Positions 23,587 to 32,087 of a DNA stretch of 64,000 bases are shown one piece after another. The stretch is from Oscillospiraceae bacterium. Its GTDB lineage: Bacteria > Bacillota > Clostridia > Oscillospirales > Ruminococcaceae. The position numbers and the translations under genes are program-made. Below the pieces are notes generated by a model. The model had not been told where the DNA came from, made no database searches, and saw only the letters and a list, made by a program, of their open reading frames with translations. Within the stretch, counting starts at the first letter, position 1. Every line of letters starts with the position of its first letter. The DNA lies in the NCBI GenBank assembly GCA_900768705.1, contig CAAGEB010000011.1:62001-126000 (forward strand), written 5' to 3'.

Positions 23587-23606
23587 ATGCGCCCCGAAAG
23601 ACGCAT
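23587..23606 (-). terminator. Leader attenuator before the TM1266 gene
   Basis: ATGCGTCT and GGGCGCAT pair around a TTCG loop (8 bp with G-U) on the minus strand, then TTTTCTTTTG. It lies between the promoter at 23753-23781 and the start codon at 23544, so it can stop the transcript before the operon. Confidence 0.85.
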
Positions 23607-23746
23607 TAACAATATAACTCCATAGTGATATTATACATTGTCAGCAATCTTTCGGCTCAATAAAAATTTTGCCGTCAGCGGCTGATTTACAGCCATTGCA
23701 GTACTCACATTCCCTCGGAAAAGCCTTAGGTCTGATTCAGTACCGC
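23607..23746 (-). ncRNA. Structured leader RNA, candidate riboswitch of unassigned class
   Basis: About 140 bases of transcript separate the promoter from the attenuator. Visible pairings: GCGGTAC with GTACTGC (closing the first domain, 23744-23699), hairpin GGCTG-TAAAT-CAGCC, and CGGC with GCCG further on (about 23670-23650). I could not match it to TPP, cobalamin, SAM, FMN, lysine, glycine, c-di-GMP, ZTP, fluoride, guanidine, THF or T-box consensus motifs from memory. A role in ligand sensing is inference. Confidence 0.5.
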
Positions 23747-23752
23747 AAAACC

Positions 23753-23781
23753 ATTATATAACATTATTTCGCAAATGTCAA
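23753..23781 (-). promoter_or_regulatory. Promoter of the TM1266/ABC operon
   Basis: TTGACA (23781-23776), 17-base spacer, TATAAT (23758-23753) on the minus strand, a perfect consensus, about 210 bases before the first start codon. Confidence 0.9.
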
Positions 23782-23791
23782 GTGGATTACA

Positions 23792-25123
23792 CTATTTTTT
23801 TGTATTCCACTTTCGATTGTCAATAATGTATTGCTTAACATTGAATTTTTTCGACTTTTTGGGAGCAGGCTCCTCCGGCTTTTCCTCCGGAGTCCCGTTT
23901 TCATCATACACATACCCTTCCGTTATATAATCCACATTTCCCACATAGGAATTTGTTTTCGGAGGAAGCTTGCGCTTTTTCAGTTTGTTTTCGATAAAAT
24001 CCTTAACAAGCATATAAATTACTGCGCATACCGGAACGCCGAGGAACATTCCTATAATTCCGAAAAATCCTCCGCCGATGATAATGGATATAAGTATCCA
24101 TACTGCCGGAAGTCCCGTCTGGTCGCCCAGAATGAGAGGAGCAAGCACATTTCCGTCCAGCATCTGAAGTATTACGATGAAAATAATAAACCACAGCGTC
24201 ATTATCGGTTCATCGGACAGCAGAAGCAGCAGGCAGCAGGGGATGGCACCGATTGCGGGTCCTATAAACGGAATAAGATTGAACACAAACATAATGGCGG
24301 CAATCAACGGAGAATAGGGCAGACCGAGGAAGGTACAGCCTATAAAGATGAAAACAGCAACTATAAAGGCTTCGATTATTTTTCCGATTATAGAGCCGAG
24401 GAACTTATCCGAGGCTTCCCTGCAAACCCCGAGAAAACGCTGCGCACGATTTACCTTTGCAAAGGCAAATATCATTTTTTTCATCTGTCCGACAAACATT
24501 TCCTTCTTTGCAAGGAGATAAATCGAAAGCGTAAGACCGATGAATACATTCTTGAACATATCGAAAACCGACCAAATTCCGGAGGCGATATTTCCTGCAA
24601 ATTTAAGAAGCTCGCCGGAATACTGTTTCCAGATATTTGAAAGAAAATTGCTGAAATCATCCACAGGATTGCCAAGGAATTCCGCCAGCTGCGGAAAATC
24701 ATCGGAAAGCTTGGAAAGAAAATCGTGAATGGTTTCCATATAATCATCCATATTGTTAAACACGGTGATTATATTCGTGATCAGCTGCGGGATAACCAGC
24801 ATTATGAACAGTGTTAGGAAAGCCAGAACAATTATCATTGTAATAGCCAGCGAAAAGCCCCTTGCACGGACTGCCAGCTTTGGTTTTCCGGAATTCTTCC
24901 ATTTTTTAAACAACCCGTTTTCCAGCTTCATCATAAGCGGATTAAGAAGATAAGCGCAGAATATTCCTATAAGAATAGGCGTCACAATCGCCGTTAAAAC
25001 CGACAGCTTTGAAGTAACCTTGTCGAAATTGAAAATCAGCATAATCGCCAATGCGCATACAACCACCGTACAGAACACATAAACCGCTATGGTAAAGTAC
25101 TTTGAATTCCAGTTTATTTTCAT
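23792..25123 (-). CDS. AI-2E family transporter (PerM/YtvI-like)
   Basis: 443 residues with about eight membrane helices and the family pattern: N-terminal helices (about 10-90), a central helical extracytoplasmic segment (about 120-170), and the conserved C-terminal core IAAIMFVFNLIPFIGPAIGAIP, LLLLSDEPI and ADQ-like LILGDQTGLPAVWILISI. The family includes the autoinducer-2 exporter TqsA and sodium/proton antiporters, so the substrate is not predictable. It overlaps the upstream amidohydrolase gene by four bases (ATGA). A Lys/Pro/Glu-rich tail follows residue 380. Confidence 0.88.
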   Translation of the reverse strand: MKINWNSKYFTIAVYVFCTVVVCALAIMLIFNFDKVTSKLSVLTAIVTPILIGIFCAYLLNPLMMKLENGLFKKWKNSGKPKLAVRARGFSLAITMIIVLAFLTLFIMLVIPQLITNIITVFNNMDDYMETIHDFLSKLSDDFPQLAEFLGNPVDDFSNFLSNIWKQYSGELLKFAGNIASGIWSVFDMFKNVFIGLTLSIYLLAKKEMFVGQMKKMIFAFAKVNRAQRFLGVCREASDKFLGSIIGKIIEAFIVAVFIFIGCTFLGLPYSPLIAAIMFVFNLIPFIGPAIGAIPCCLLLLLSDEPIMTLWFIIFIVILQMLDGNVLAPLILGDQTGLPAVWILISIIIGGGFFGIIGMFLGVPVCAVIYMLVKDFIENKLKKRKLPPKTNSYVGNVDYITEGYVYDENGTPEEKPEEPAPKKSKKFNVKQYIIDNRKWNTKK

Positions 25124-25932
25124 AAGCCATCACCTTTATCAGCAAATTCCGAATCCAACAGCCGCAAAGCGTTTTCGCTAAGGATCAGGTTCTTTTCCCT
25201 CTCCGTAAGAGGCAATTCCGCAAAACGCCTGAGTTCGTCCTTATAATTCCACATCGGATAATCGGTTCCCCACATAACCCGCTCAACGCCTATTTTGCGT
25301 ATAAGACCGACAGCGTGTTCCGGAGACATTGCATAAAGCGAACTGGAACAGTCGGTATAAATTCCGCTGTGGGCAAAAAGCTCTGCGCCCTCGTCCCATT
25401 TTGACCAGCCCGCAAAATGCGCACCGATAACCGTAAGCTTGGGAAAACGCTTTACAACTTTCATCAAACGCTCCGGGGACGAATAATCGTATCGGTTGTC
25501 TCCAATATGAAACAGTATTGGCAGTCTTCCCTCCGCCGCTTCATAAATCGGAAAAGCTCTTTCATCGTCAATATTAAATTTCTGAAAATCGCTGTGCAGC
25601 TTTATTCCCCGAAGTCCCAGAGATATTATACGCTCTGTTTCCTTTTCAATATCCGAAAAGTCGGGATGAAGCGACCCGAAGCCTATAAGCTCATCGGGAT
25701 GCTGTAATACGCTTCGGGCAATAAAATCATTTATCGCCGTTACCTGTTCTGGGACAGTCGCCACGGACTGGACAAGGAATTTATCCACTCCGGCTGATTT
25801 TCCCTCCCGAAGCATAGTACTGAGTTTTCCATCATACGCCATATTCATTCCGTCGTAAAAGCTGCTGATTCCCGCAGCCGCCTTTTCGGCTATTTTATCC
25901 GGAAATATATGAGCGTGAGCGTCTATAATCAT
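25120..25932 (-). CDS. Amidohydrolase-family metal-dependent hydrolase
   Basis: 270 residues from ATG 25932; AGGTGA lies 8 bases upstream, and the in-frame GTG at 25944 lies inside it. IIDAHAHIFPDKI (2-14) carries the HxH metal motif; later metal or catalytic residues are in GIKLHSDFQK, LFHIGDN, VIGAHFAG and VMWGTDYPMWNYKDE near residue 230. This is the Amidohydrolase_2 (aminocarboxymuconate-semialdehyde decarboxylase/TIM-barrel) group; the substrate is unknown. It is cotranscribed with the AI-2E-type exporter. Confidence 0.85.
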   Translation of the reverse strand: MIIDAHAHIFPDKIAEKAAAGISSFYDGMNMAYDGKLSTMLREGKSAGVDKFLVQSVATVPEQVTAINDFIARSVLQHPDELIGFGSLHPDFSDIEKETERIISLGLRGIKLHSDFQKFNIDDERAFPIYEAAEGRLPILFHIGDNRYDYSSPERLMKVVKRFPKLTVIGAHFAGWSKWDEGAELFAHSGIYTDCSSSLYAMSPEHAVGLIRKIGVERVMWGTDYPMWNYKDELRRFAELPLTEREKNLILSENALRLLDSEFADKGDGL

Positions 25933-25973
25933 CTTTGATATCACCTGATTGTCCGTAAAAAGATTACATTATC

Positions 25974-26002
25974 ATTATATACCAACAAATTCGTTTTGTC
26001 AA
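25974..26002 (-). promoter_or_regulatory. Promoter of amidohydrolase/AI-2E operon
   Basis: TTGACA (26002-25997), 17-base spacer, TATAAT (25979-25974) on the minus strand. Confidence 0.85.
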
Positions 26003-26085
26003 TAGAAAGCAATACGGTTTTACGCCTCTTACGGCTGTTTTTGCGGAGGTTTTTTTCATTTCAAAAACTTATTTTCAAAAAGCTA

Positions 26086-26114
26086 TTGCAAATATTGTAA
26101 ATTTATGTTAAAAT
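26086..26114 (+). promoter_or_regulatory. Promoter of putP
   Basis: TTGCAA, 17-base spacer, TAAAAT on the plus strand, 34 bases before the ATG at 26148. Confidence 0.6.
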
Positions 26115-26147
26115 AACTTTGTATTAACTTTAATGGGAGCTGAAAAT

Positions 26148-27710
26148 ATGGAATTCAACATTTATACCATTGTTGCGTTTGCAGTGTACGCATTGATTAT
26201 TCTGGCAATAGGAATCTGGGGCTTTTTGAAATCAAAAAGCTCAAAGGACTATTTTCTGGGCGGCAGACAGCTTGGCAGCTGGACGACCGCAATTTCCGCA
26301 CAGGCGTCCGATATGAGCGGCTGGCTGCTGATGGGACTTCCGGGTTCTGTTCTTGTGGGCGGTATGACTCAGAGCTGGATTGCAATAGGTCTGTTTATCG
26401 GAACATATCTGAACTGGCTTATCGTAGCAAAACGCCTTCGCAAAATGTCCTATGCCGCAGGTGATTCAATTACCATTCCGGAATACCTTCAAAAGAGGTT
26501 TTTCACCAACTCTCCCGCAGTTCGCATTATCTGTGCGGCGATTATCTTCTTCTTTTTCCTGATCTATACTGCTTCTGCTTTCAGCGGAGGAGCAAAGCTG
26601 TTCAAATTTGTATTCGGCACCGACTACACATTGTCGCTTACGCTCGGCGCACTTATTATCATTTCCTATACATTCCTCGGCGGATTTCTGGCAGTATGCT
26701 GGACAGACCTTATTCAAGGTCTGCTGATGTTTGCCGCACTGGTGGTTGTTCCGATTGTGGTTGTGTGCAATGTTCCCGACTTGGGAATGGCTTTTCAGAA
26801 TGCGCTCTCGGAAACCACCGAAATATGCGGCAATCAGATAACCGATTATTATTGGAGCTTCATTCACGCACCCGACGGTTCCCTTGCTGTAACGGCAATA
26901 GTTTCGGGTCTTGCATGGGGACTGGGATATTTCGGAATGCCGCACATTCTTGTACGCTTTATGGCTATCAAGAACAGTGATATGATTAAAAAATCGAGAA
27001 TAATCGCAACTGTATGGGTATTTGTTACCCTTGCCTGCGCTGTTCTGGTAGGTGCGCTGGGTATGATATTCCTCCACGATCCGCAGAATGCAGAGCTGCT
27101 TGCGAAATTCAACGAAATGGGAGACAGTGAGAAAATCTTTATGTTCCTGTCCAGTTCCCTTTTGCCTGCTCTTATTGTCGGAATAATTCTTGCGGCAATT
27201 CTTGCTGCAATTATGAGTACGGCGGATTCTCAGCTTCTGGTAACATCATCTGCCGTGACAAATGATATGTTCAAGATTTTCAAGAAGAACGCCAGCGAAA
27301 AAACTCTTATGTGGGTATCCCGCGGAACGGTTATCGTTGTAGCAATAATTGCATATCTTATCGCTCTCGACGAAAACAGCACCGTTATGGGACTGGTTTC
27401 ATACGCATGGGCAGGGCTTGGTGCGGCATTCGGTCCGGTTATGCTTCTGTCCCTGTTCTGGAAGAGAATGACGATGCCCGGAGCGGTTGCGGGAATTATC
27501 ACAGGCGGCGCAGCGGTTGTAATTTGGGAAAATGTAAGCGTTTTGAGTGCTACGGGAATTTATTCTCTTCTCCCCGCATTCGTGCTTGCACTGGCGGCTA
27601 TTATAATCGTATCTCTTATGACAAAGGTTGACAAAGCAAAGGTTGACGATTTGTTCAAGCGGGCGGCAGAACACAATATCGACGCTAAACCGGCAGACAG
27701 TGCAGATTGA
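26148..27710 (+). CDS. putP: Sodium/proline symporter
   Basis: 520 residues from ATG 26148, placed 8 bases after GGGAG; an in-frame ATG at 26133 overlaps the ribosome site. Thirteen helices fit the SSS family. The signature KSSKDYFLGGRQLGSWTTAI and SAQASDMSGWLLMGLPGSV (about 50-70) are characteristic of PutP, with Na+ and proline site residues in SDMSGW. A second Na+ signature, AAILAAIMSTADSQLL, is near residue 350. It imports proline with Na+ for osmoprotection or fermentation. It is transcribed alone and converges on queA across a shared terminator. Confidence 0.94.
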   Translation: MEFNIYTIVAFAVYALIILAIGIWGFLKSKSSKDYFLGGRQLGSWTTAISAQASDMSGWLLMGLPGSVLVGGMTQSWIAIGLFIGTYLNWLIVAKRLRKMSYAAGDSITIPEYLQKRFFTNSPAVRIICAAIIFFFFLIYTASAFSGGAKLFKFVFGTDYTLSLTLGALIIISYTFLGGFLAVCWTDLIQGLLMFAALVVVPIVVVCNVPDLGMAFQNALSETTEICGNQITDYYWSFIHAPDGSLAVTAIVSGLAWGLGYFGMPHILVRFMAIKNSDMIKKSRIIATVWVFVTLACAVLVGALGMIFLHDPQNAELLAKFNEMGDSEKIFMFLSSSLLPALIVGIILAAILAAIMSTADSQLLVTSSAVTNDMFKIFKKNASEKTLMWVSRGTVIVVAIIAYLIALDENSTVMGLVSYAWAGLGAAFGPVMLLSLFWKRMTMPGAVAGIITGGAAVVIWENVSVLSATGIYSLLPAFVLALAAIIIVSLMTKVDKAKVDDLFKRAAEHNIDAKPADSAD

Positions 27711-27731
27711 CAAAAAAACTTAAACAAACCG

Positions 27732-27764
27732 AAAGCCCCCACGAAATTGAAGCGTGAGGGCTTT
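27732..27764. terminator. Bidirectional terminator between putP and queA
   Basis: AAAGCCC..CACG pairs with CGTG..GGGCTTT across AAATTGAAG, followed by TT on the plus strand and by A/T-rich sequence on the minus strand; it lies between two convergent genes. Confidence 0.75.
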
Positions 27765-27781
27765 TTCCTATAACAAATCCA

Positions 27782-28810
27782 TCAGATAATCAGCATACAA
27801 TCTCCGAAGCTGAAAAACCTGTACCGTTCTTCAATAGCAGTTTTGTATGCCGCCATTGTTTTGTCTCTTCCAAGAAATGCGCTTACCAGCATTATAAGAG
27901 TGCTTTCCGGCAAATGAAAATTTGTTATCAGACCGTCAATGCACTTGAATTCATATCCCGGATAAATGAATATTCCCGTATCGTTGGTCATCGGTGTGAT
28001 TTCCCCATTCGGAGAAAGCTGCGCCGCACTTTCGAGGGTACGGCAGGAAGTGGTTCCCACCGCAATTACCCGCCCGCCCCGTTCCCTGCACAGACGAATT
28101 TTTTCTGCGGTTTCTTCGGGAATGGAATAATGCTCAATGTGCATTTTATGATCAAGAATATTATCTTCCTTTACGGGGCGGAAGGTTCCAAGACCCACAT
28201 GCAGTGTTACAAAAGCCGTGTCTATCCCTTTTTCACGGGCTGCCGCAAATTCCTTTTCCGTAAAATGAAGTCCCGCCGTGGGTGCTGCCGCAGAACCTGT
28301 TTCACGGCAGTAAACGGTATTGTATCTGTCGTTATCCTTCAGCTTTTCGGTTATATAAGGCGGCAGCGGCATCTGCCCGATTCTGTCCAGAATATCAAAA
28401 AAATCCCCTTCAAAGGAAAAACGGACAAGCCTGTTCCCGTCCGGAGCATTGTCAATAATCTCTGCGGACAAACCCTCGGGAAAATCCACCACTGCTCCGG
28501 GTTTCAGCCGCCGTCCGGGTCGTACCATAGTTTCCCAGTCGGTCAGGCTGATACGTTTCAGGAGCAGAAATTCCACCGGAACCCCCGTTTCCCGTTTTGT
28601 TCCGTAAATTCTCGCAGGAAAAACCTTGCTGTCATTCATTACCAGCAAGTCACCTTTTTTCAGATAATCGCATATATTATAAAAATGGTCGTGAACTATT
28701 TCTCCCGTTTCACGGTCAATTTCCATAAGCCGTGAGCTGTCTCGAGGCTCAACAGGGGTCTGAGCAATAAGCTCCTCCGGCAAATCATAGTAAAAATCAC
28801 TTTTCAGCAT
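27782..28810 (-). CDS. queA: S-adenosylmethionine:tRNA ribosyltransferase-isomerase
   Basis: 342 residues from ATG 28810 with AAGGAG 5 bases upstream. QueA motifs are intact: FYYDLPEELIAQTPVEPRD (5-23), LLVMNDSKVFPARI, MPLPPYI, SAAAPTAGLHFT, HVGLGTFRPV and FHLPESTLIMLVSAFLG near the end. The enzyme transfers and rearranges the ribosyl group of SAM onto 7-aminomethyl-7-deazaguanine in tRNA, giving epoxyqueuosine. No tgt gene is adjacent here, and the gene has its own promoter. Confidence 0.96.
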   Translation of the reverse strand: MLKSDFYYDLPEELIAQTPVEPRDSSRLMEIDRETGEIVHDHFYNICDYLKKGDLLVMNDSKVFPARIYGTKRETGVPVEFLLLKRISLTDWETMVRPGRRLKPGAVVDFPEGLSAEIIDNAPDGNRLVRFSFEGDFFDILDRIGQMPLPPYITEKLKDNDRYNTVYCRETGSAAAPTAGLHFTEKEFAAAREKGIDTAFVTLHVGLGTFRPVKEDNILDHKMHIEHYSIPEETAEKIRLCRERGGRVIAVGTTSCRTLESAAQLSPNGEITPMTNDTGIFIYPGYEFKCIDGLITNFHLPESTLIMLVSAFLGRDKTMAAYKTAIEERYRFFSFGDCMLII

Positions 28811-28876
28811 AGCGGCTCCTTCCCGGATATATAATAAATCATAAAATAAAGCAGAATCATTTCCGACATATCTACT

Positions 28877-28905
28877 ATTATACCACCCATTGCTTTTTTT
28901 GTCAA
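28877..28905 (-). promoter_or_regulatory. Promoter of queA
   Basis: TTGACA (28905-28900), 17-base spacer, TATAAT (28882-28877) on the minus strand. Confidence 0.85.
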
Positions 28906-28996
28906 TCATAACCGGTACTTTTTATTATTTTCAAAAAATGCACAATAGTTGTTTACAGCAGTGGATAAAATTTTTATTAAAATGAGAATTAATATA

Positions 28997-29025
28997 TTGA
29001 CAAAGAAATAAAAGTATGATATAAT
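28997..29025 (+). promoter_or_regulatory. Promoter of the asd-dap operon
   Basis: TTGACA at 28997-29002, 17-base spacer, TATAAT at 29020-29025, just before the riboswitch. Confidence 0.9.
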
Positions 29026-29033
29026 TACCCTTG

Positions 29034-29200
29034 ATAGAGGTGCGGGACTGAAGAGTAACGCCGCAGTAAGCCCGTCGGAGGGTGCGGTGCGAAAGGCAAT
29101 ACCGCCGAGGAGTGCATATTCCGAACAAGTATGTATATCCGGTTGTGCGTCGAACAGGCGTATAACTGTCATCGGAGATCTGATGGAGTGCTATCGCAGA
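29034..29200 (+). ncRNA. Lysine riboswitch (L box)
   Basis: The leader carries the L-box core: GATAGAGGTGCGG, then GAAGAGTAAC (the loop-E/K-turn region), GTCGGAGGGTGCGGTGCGAAAGGC and CCGCCGAGGAGTGCATA. It lies between the promoter and the terminator upstream of lysine-pathway genes. The segment GTCATCGG near 29168 can pair with CCGATGAC of the terminator, giving the antiterminator. Lysine binding should favour termination. Confidence 0.92.
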
Positions 29201-29224
29201 ATTATTGTATTTTGCGGCATTTGC

Positions 29225-29249
29225 AACCGATGACATCAGGTCATCGGTT
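29225..29249 (+). terminator. Lysine-riboswitch expression platform terminator
   Basis: AACCGATGAC and GTCATCGGTT form a perfect 10-bp stem with an ATCAG loop, followed by TTATTTTTATT. Its left arm CCGATGAC is complementary to GTCATCGG upstream. Confidence 0.92.
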
Positions 29250-29279
29250 TTATTTTTATTTATCAGGAAGGAAACGGTT

Positions 29280-30362
29280 ATGAAGAAAAAGTACAATGTA
29301 GGTATTATAGGCGCAACGGGTATGGTAGGTCAGCGTTTTGCTGTTCTGCTGGAGAATCACCCCTGGTTCAATGTGGTTGCACTGGCAGCTTCTCCCCGTT
29401 CTGCGGGAAAAACATATAAGGAAGCAGTCGGCGACAGATGGTTTATGGACACTCCCATGCCCAAGAGCATGGAAAACATTATCGTAAACAACGCTACCGA
29501 TGATGTGGAGGAAATTGCATCAAAGGTTGATTTTGTTTTCTGTGCAGTGGATATGAAAAAGGACGAAATCAAGGCACTCGAGGAAAAGTATGCAAAGGCT
29601 GAATGCCCTGTTATGTCCAACAACTCCGCAAACCGCGGCACTCCCGATGTTCCTATGATTATCCCTGAAGTTAACGCAGATCATGCGGCAATTATCGAAG
29701 CTCAGAAAAAGCGTCTCGGAACAAAGCGCGGATTTATTTCCGTTAAGTCCAACTGCTCTATCCAGAGCTATGTTCCCGCACTTTCTCCCCTGCGCAAATT
29801 CGGAATTACAGAGGTTCTCGCCTGCACATATCAGGCAATCTCCGGTGCGGGAAAGACTTTCAAGACCTGGCCCGAAATGGTTGATAACCTTATTCCCTAC
29901 ATCGGCGGCGAGGAGGAGAAATCCGAGCAGGAACCCCTCAAGGTATGGGGTAACATTGAAGGCGATAAAATCGTAAATGCAGCTGCTCCCAGCATTACAA
30001 CCCAGTGTCTGCGTGTTCCTGTATCCAACGGTCACTTTGCGGCTGTTTTCGTTCGTTTTGAAAACAAACCTACCATTGAAGAAATAAAGAAGATCTGGGC
30101 AGAGTATTCCGGCGAACCTCAGAAGCTGGAGCTTCCCTCCGCTCCCAAGCAGTTCCTCCACTACTTTGAAGAGGATAATATGCCTCAGGCTGCTCTCAAC
30201 AGAAACCTTGAAGGCGGTATGGCAATTTCCATCGGCAGACTTCGCCCCGATACCCAGTATGACTACAAGTTTGTCTGCCTTTCCCATAACACTTTGAGAG
30301 GTGCCGCAGGCGGTGCGGTTGAAATGGCAGAGCTGCTTGCAGCAAAGGGCTACCTTGACTGA
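29280..30362 (+). CDS. asd: Aspartate-semialdehyde dehydrogenase (archaeal/fungal-type)
   Basis: 360 residues from ATG 29280, after AAGGA. VGIIGATGMVGQRFAVLL (7-24) is the NADP-binding loop; the catalytic Cys is about residue 159 in SVKSNCSIQSYV, and the substrate site lies in CTYQAISGAGK. NSANRGTPDVPMIIPEVNAD and the overall length fit the archaeal/fungal-type Asd group (TIGR00978) rather than the E. coli type. It reduces aspartyl phosphate to the semialdehyde, the branch point to lysine and threonine/methionine. It is the first gene of the riboswitch-controlled operon. Confidence 0.94.
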   Translation: MKKKYNVGIIGATGMVGQRFAVLLENHPWFNVVALAASPRSAGKTYKEAVGDRWFMDTPMPKSMENIIVNNATDDVEEIASKVDFVFCAVDMKKDEIKALEEKYAKAECPVMSNNSANRGTPDVPMIIPEVNADHAAIIEAQKKRLGTKRGFISVKSNCSIQSYVPALSPLRKFGITEVLACTYQAISGAGKTFKTWPEMVDNLIPYIGGEEEKSEQEPLKVWGNIEGDKIVNAAAPSITTQCLRVPVSNGHFAAVFVRFENKPTIEEIKKIWAEYSGEPQKLELPSAPKQFLHYFEEDNMPQAALNRNLEGGMAISIGRLRPDTQYDYKFVCLSHNTLRGAAGGAVEMAELLAAKGYLD

Positions 30363-30409
30363 TTTTTCCTCTGCAATACCTTTTTTCCAATGTGAAAGGA
30401 TCAGATTTT

Positions 30410-31300
30410 ATGAGCAATACTATTTTTACCGGCTGCGCTACAGCCCTTGCCACTCCTATGAACGCCGACGGCAGTATCAATTACGAAGAATTCGGCAGAC
30501 TTATTGATTTTCAGATTGAAAATCAGATAGACGGCATTGTGGTATGCGGAACAACAGGCGAGCCGGCTACAATGTCCGACGAAGAACATATTGAAGCAAT
30601 CCGCTTTGCGGTAAAGCGTACCGCAGGCAGAGTTCCCGTTATTGCAGGTGCAGGAAGCAATGATACCGCCTATGCCGTGGAAATGTCCAAGGCTGCTGAA
30701 AAGGCAGGAGCGGACGCTTTGCTTCACGCAACTCCCTACTATAACAAAACCTCCCAGAGAGGTCTGGTAAAGCACTTCACTTCTATTGCCGACGCTGTGA
30801 ATATTCCCGTTATTCTCTATAATGTGCCTTCCCGCACAGGAATGAATATTGCGGTGGATACCTACATAGAGCTGGCAAAGCACCCCAATATTACCGCCGT
30901 TAAGGAAGCAAGTGCAAATATGAGTACCGTTATGGCTATTTCCACCTACACCGATTTAGATATCTATTCCGGTAACGACGACGACGCTCTTGGCTGTCTT
31001 GCCCTTGGCGGAAAGGGACTTATTTCCGTTACATCAAATGTGGCTCCGAAAATGAAGCACGACGAAATTGCCCTTTATCTTGAGGGCAAGAGTGAGGAGG
31101 CACTCGGTCTTGCTAGAAAGCTCTTCCCCCTCGACAAGGCAATGTTTATGGATGTAAATCCCATTCCCGTAAAGGAAGCCCTTAATATTCTGGGCTTCAG
31201 CGCAGGAGAATGCCGTCTGCCGCTCTGCTCTATGACCGAAGAACAGAAGGCAAAGCTTAAATCCGTAATGTCAGAGCTTGGTCTTGTCGGAATTGTGTAA
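30410..31300 (+). CDS. dapA: 4-hydroxy-tetrahydrodipicolinate synthase
   Basis: 296 residues from ATG 30410 with AAAGGA 9 bases upstream. GCATALATPMNADGSINY and VCGTTGEPATMSDEEH (about 44-59) are DapA/NAL motifs; the Schiff-base Lys is about residue 165 in ITAVKEASANMS, and the catalytic Tyr lies in ILYNVPSRTG. It condenses pyruvate with aspartate semialdehyde, the committed step to lysine and diaminopimelate. It follows asd by 47 bases. Confidence 0.96.
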   Translation: MSNTIFTGCATALATPMNADGSINYEEFGRLIDFQIENQIDGIVVCGTTGEPATMSDEEHIEAIRFAVKRTAGRVPVIAGAGSNDTAYAVEMSKAAEKAGADALLHATPYYNKTSQRGLVKHFTSIADAVNIPVILYNVPSRTGMNIAVDTYIELAKHPNITAVKEASANMSTVMAISTYTDLDIYSGNDDDALGCLALGGKGLISVTSNVAPKMKHDEIALYLEGKSEEALGLARKLFPLDKAMFMDVNPIPVKEALNILGFSAGECRLPLCSMTEEQKAKLKSVMSELGLVGIV

Positions 31301-31327
31301 ATCCGATTAAATATTCAGGAGATAAAA

Positions 31328-32086
31328 ATGATAAGAATTGCAATTTCCGGTGCTTCCGGCCGTATGGGACGGGTTATAGCAAATCTTGTGCATCAGCGCA
31401 CAGATTGCGAAGTCATTGCGGGGATAGATAAATTCGCCGAAAAATACGACAGTTTTCCGATTTATGCCTCGGTATTTGACCTTCCCGAAAAGCCGGATGT
31501 GATAATAGACTTTTCCAATCCTTCGGCTCTTTCGGATCTGCTGTCATATACCAAAATGAACAGCGTCCCCTTGGTGATCGCCACTACCGGTTATTCCGAC
31601 GAGGAACGGTCGCAGATAGTTTCCGCTTCTTCGCAGGTACCGATCTTTTTCACATTCAATATGTCGCTGGGAATTAATCTGCTGGCTTCTCTCGCGCAGA
31701 AAGCTGCGCAGATTCTGGGAGATCAGTTCGACATTGAGATTGTGGAAAAGCACCATAACCAGAAAAAGGACGCACCCTCCGGTACGGCAATTATGCTCGC
31801 CGAGGCAATCAACGAAACACTTGGCGGAACAAAGCATCAGGTTTACGATCGACATTCCGTGAGAAAACCCCGTGACAAGGACGAAATCGGTATGCACTCT
31901 ATCCGAGGCGGTACAATAGTCGGAGAACACGATATTATTTTTGCAGGTCACGACGAGGTTATTACGCTCTCCCACTCTGCTCAGTCAAGAGAGGTTTTTG
32001 CCGTAGGCGCTGTGAACGCAGCGGTTTTCCTTGCGGGAAAGAGTGCGGGAATGTATAATATGAGCGATTTGATTAAGGAGAATTAA
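31328..32086 (+). CDS. dapB: 4-hydroxy-tetrahydrodipicolinate reductase
   Basis: 252 residues. The NAD(P)-binding loop ISGASGRMGRVIANLV (5-20) and the substrate motif EKHHNQKKDAPSGTA (about 139-153) are intact, as is the catalytic domain segment MHSIRGGTIVGEHDIIF. It reduces the DapA product to tetrahydrodipicolinate. It lies between dapA and the ACT-domain gene. Confidence 0.95.
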   Translation: MIRIAISGASGRMGRVIANLVHQRTDCEVIAGIDKFAEKYDSFPIYASVFDLPEKPDVIIDFSNPSALSDLLSYTKMNSVPLVIATTGYSDEERSQIVSASSQVPIFFTFNMSLGINLLASLAQKAAQILGDQFDIEIVEKHHNQKKDAPSGTAIMLAEAINETLGGTKHQVYDRHSVRKPRDKDEIGMHSIRGGTIVGEHDIIFAGHDEVITLSHSAQSREVFAVGAVNAAVFLAGKSAGMYNMSDLIKEN

Positions 32087-32087
32087 G

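Noticed and set aside
23607..23746. TPP, cobalamin, SAM or T-box identity for the TM1266 leader
   Set aside because: The conserved core words of these classes are absent, so I left the class unassigned.
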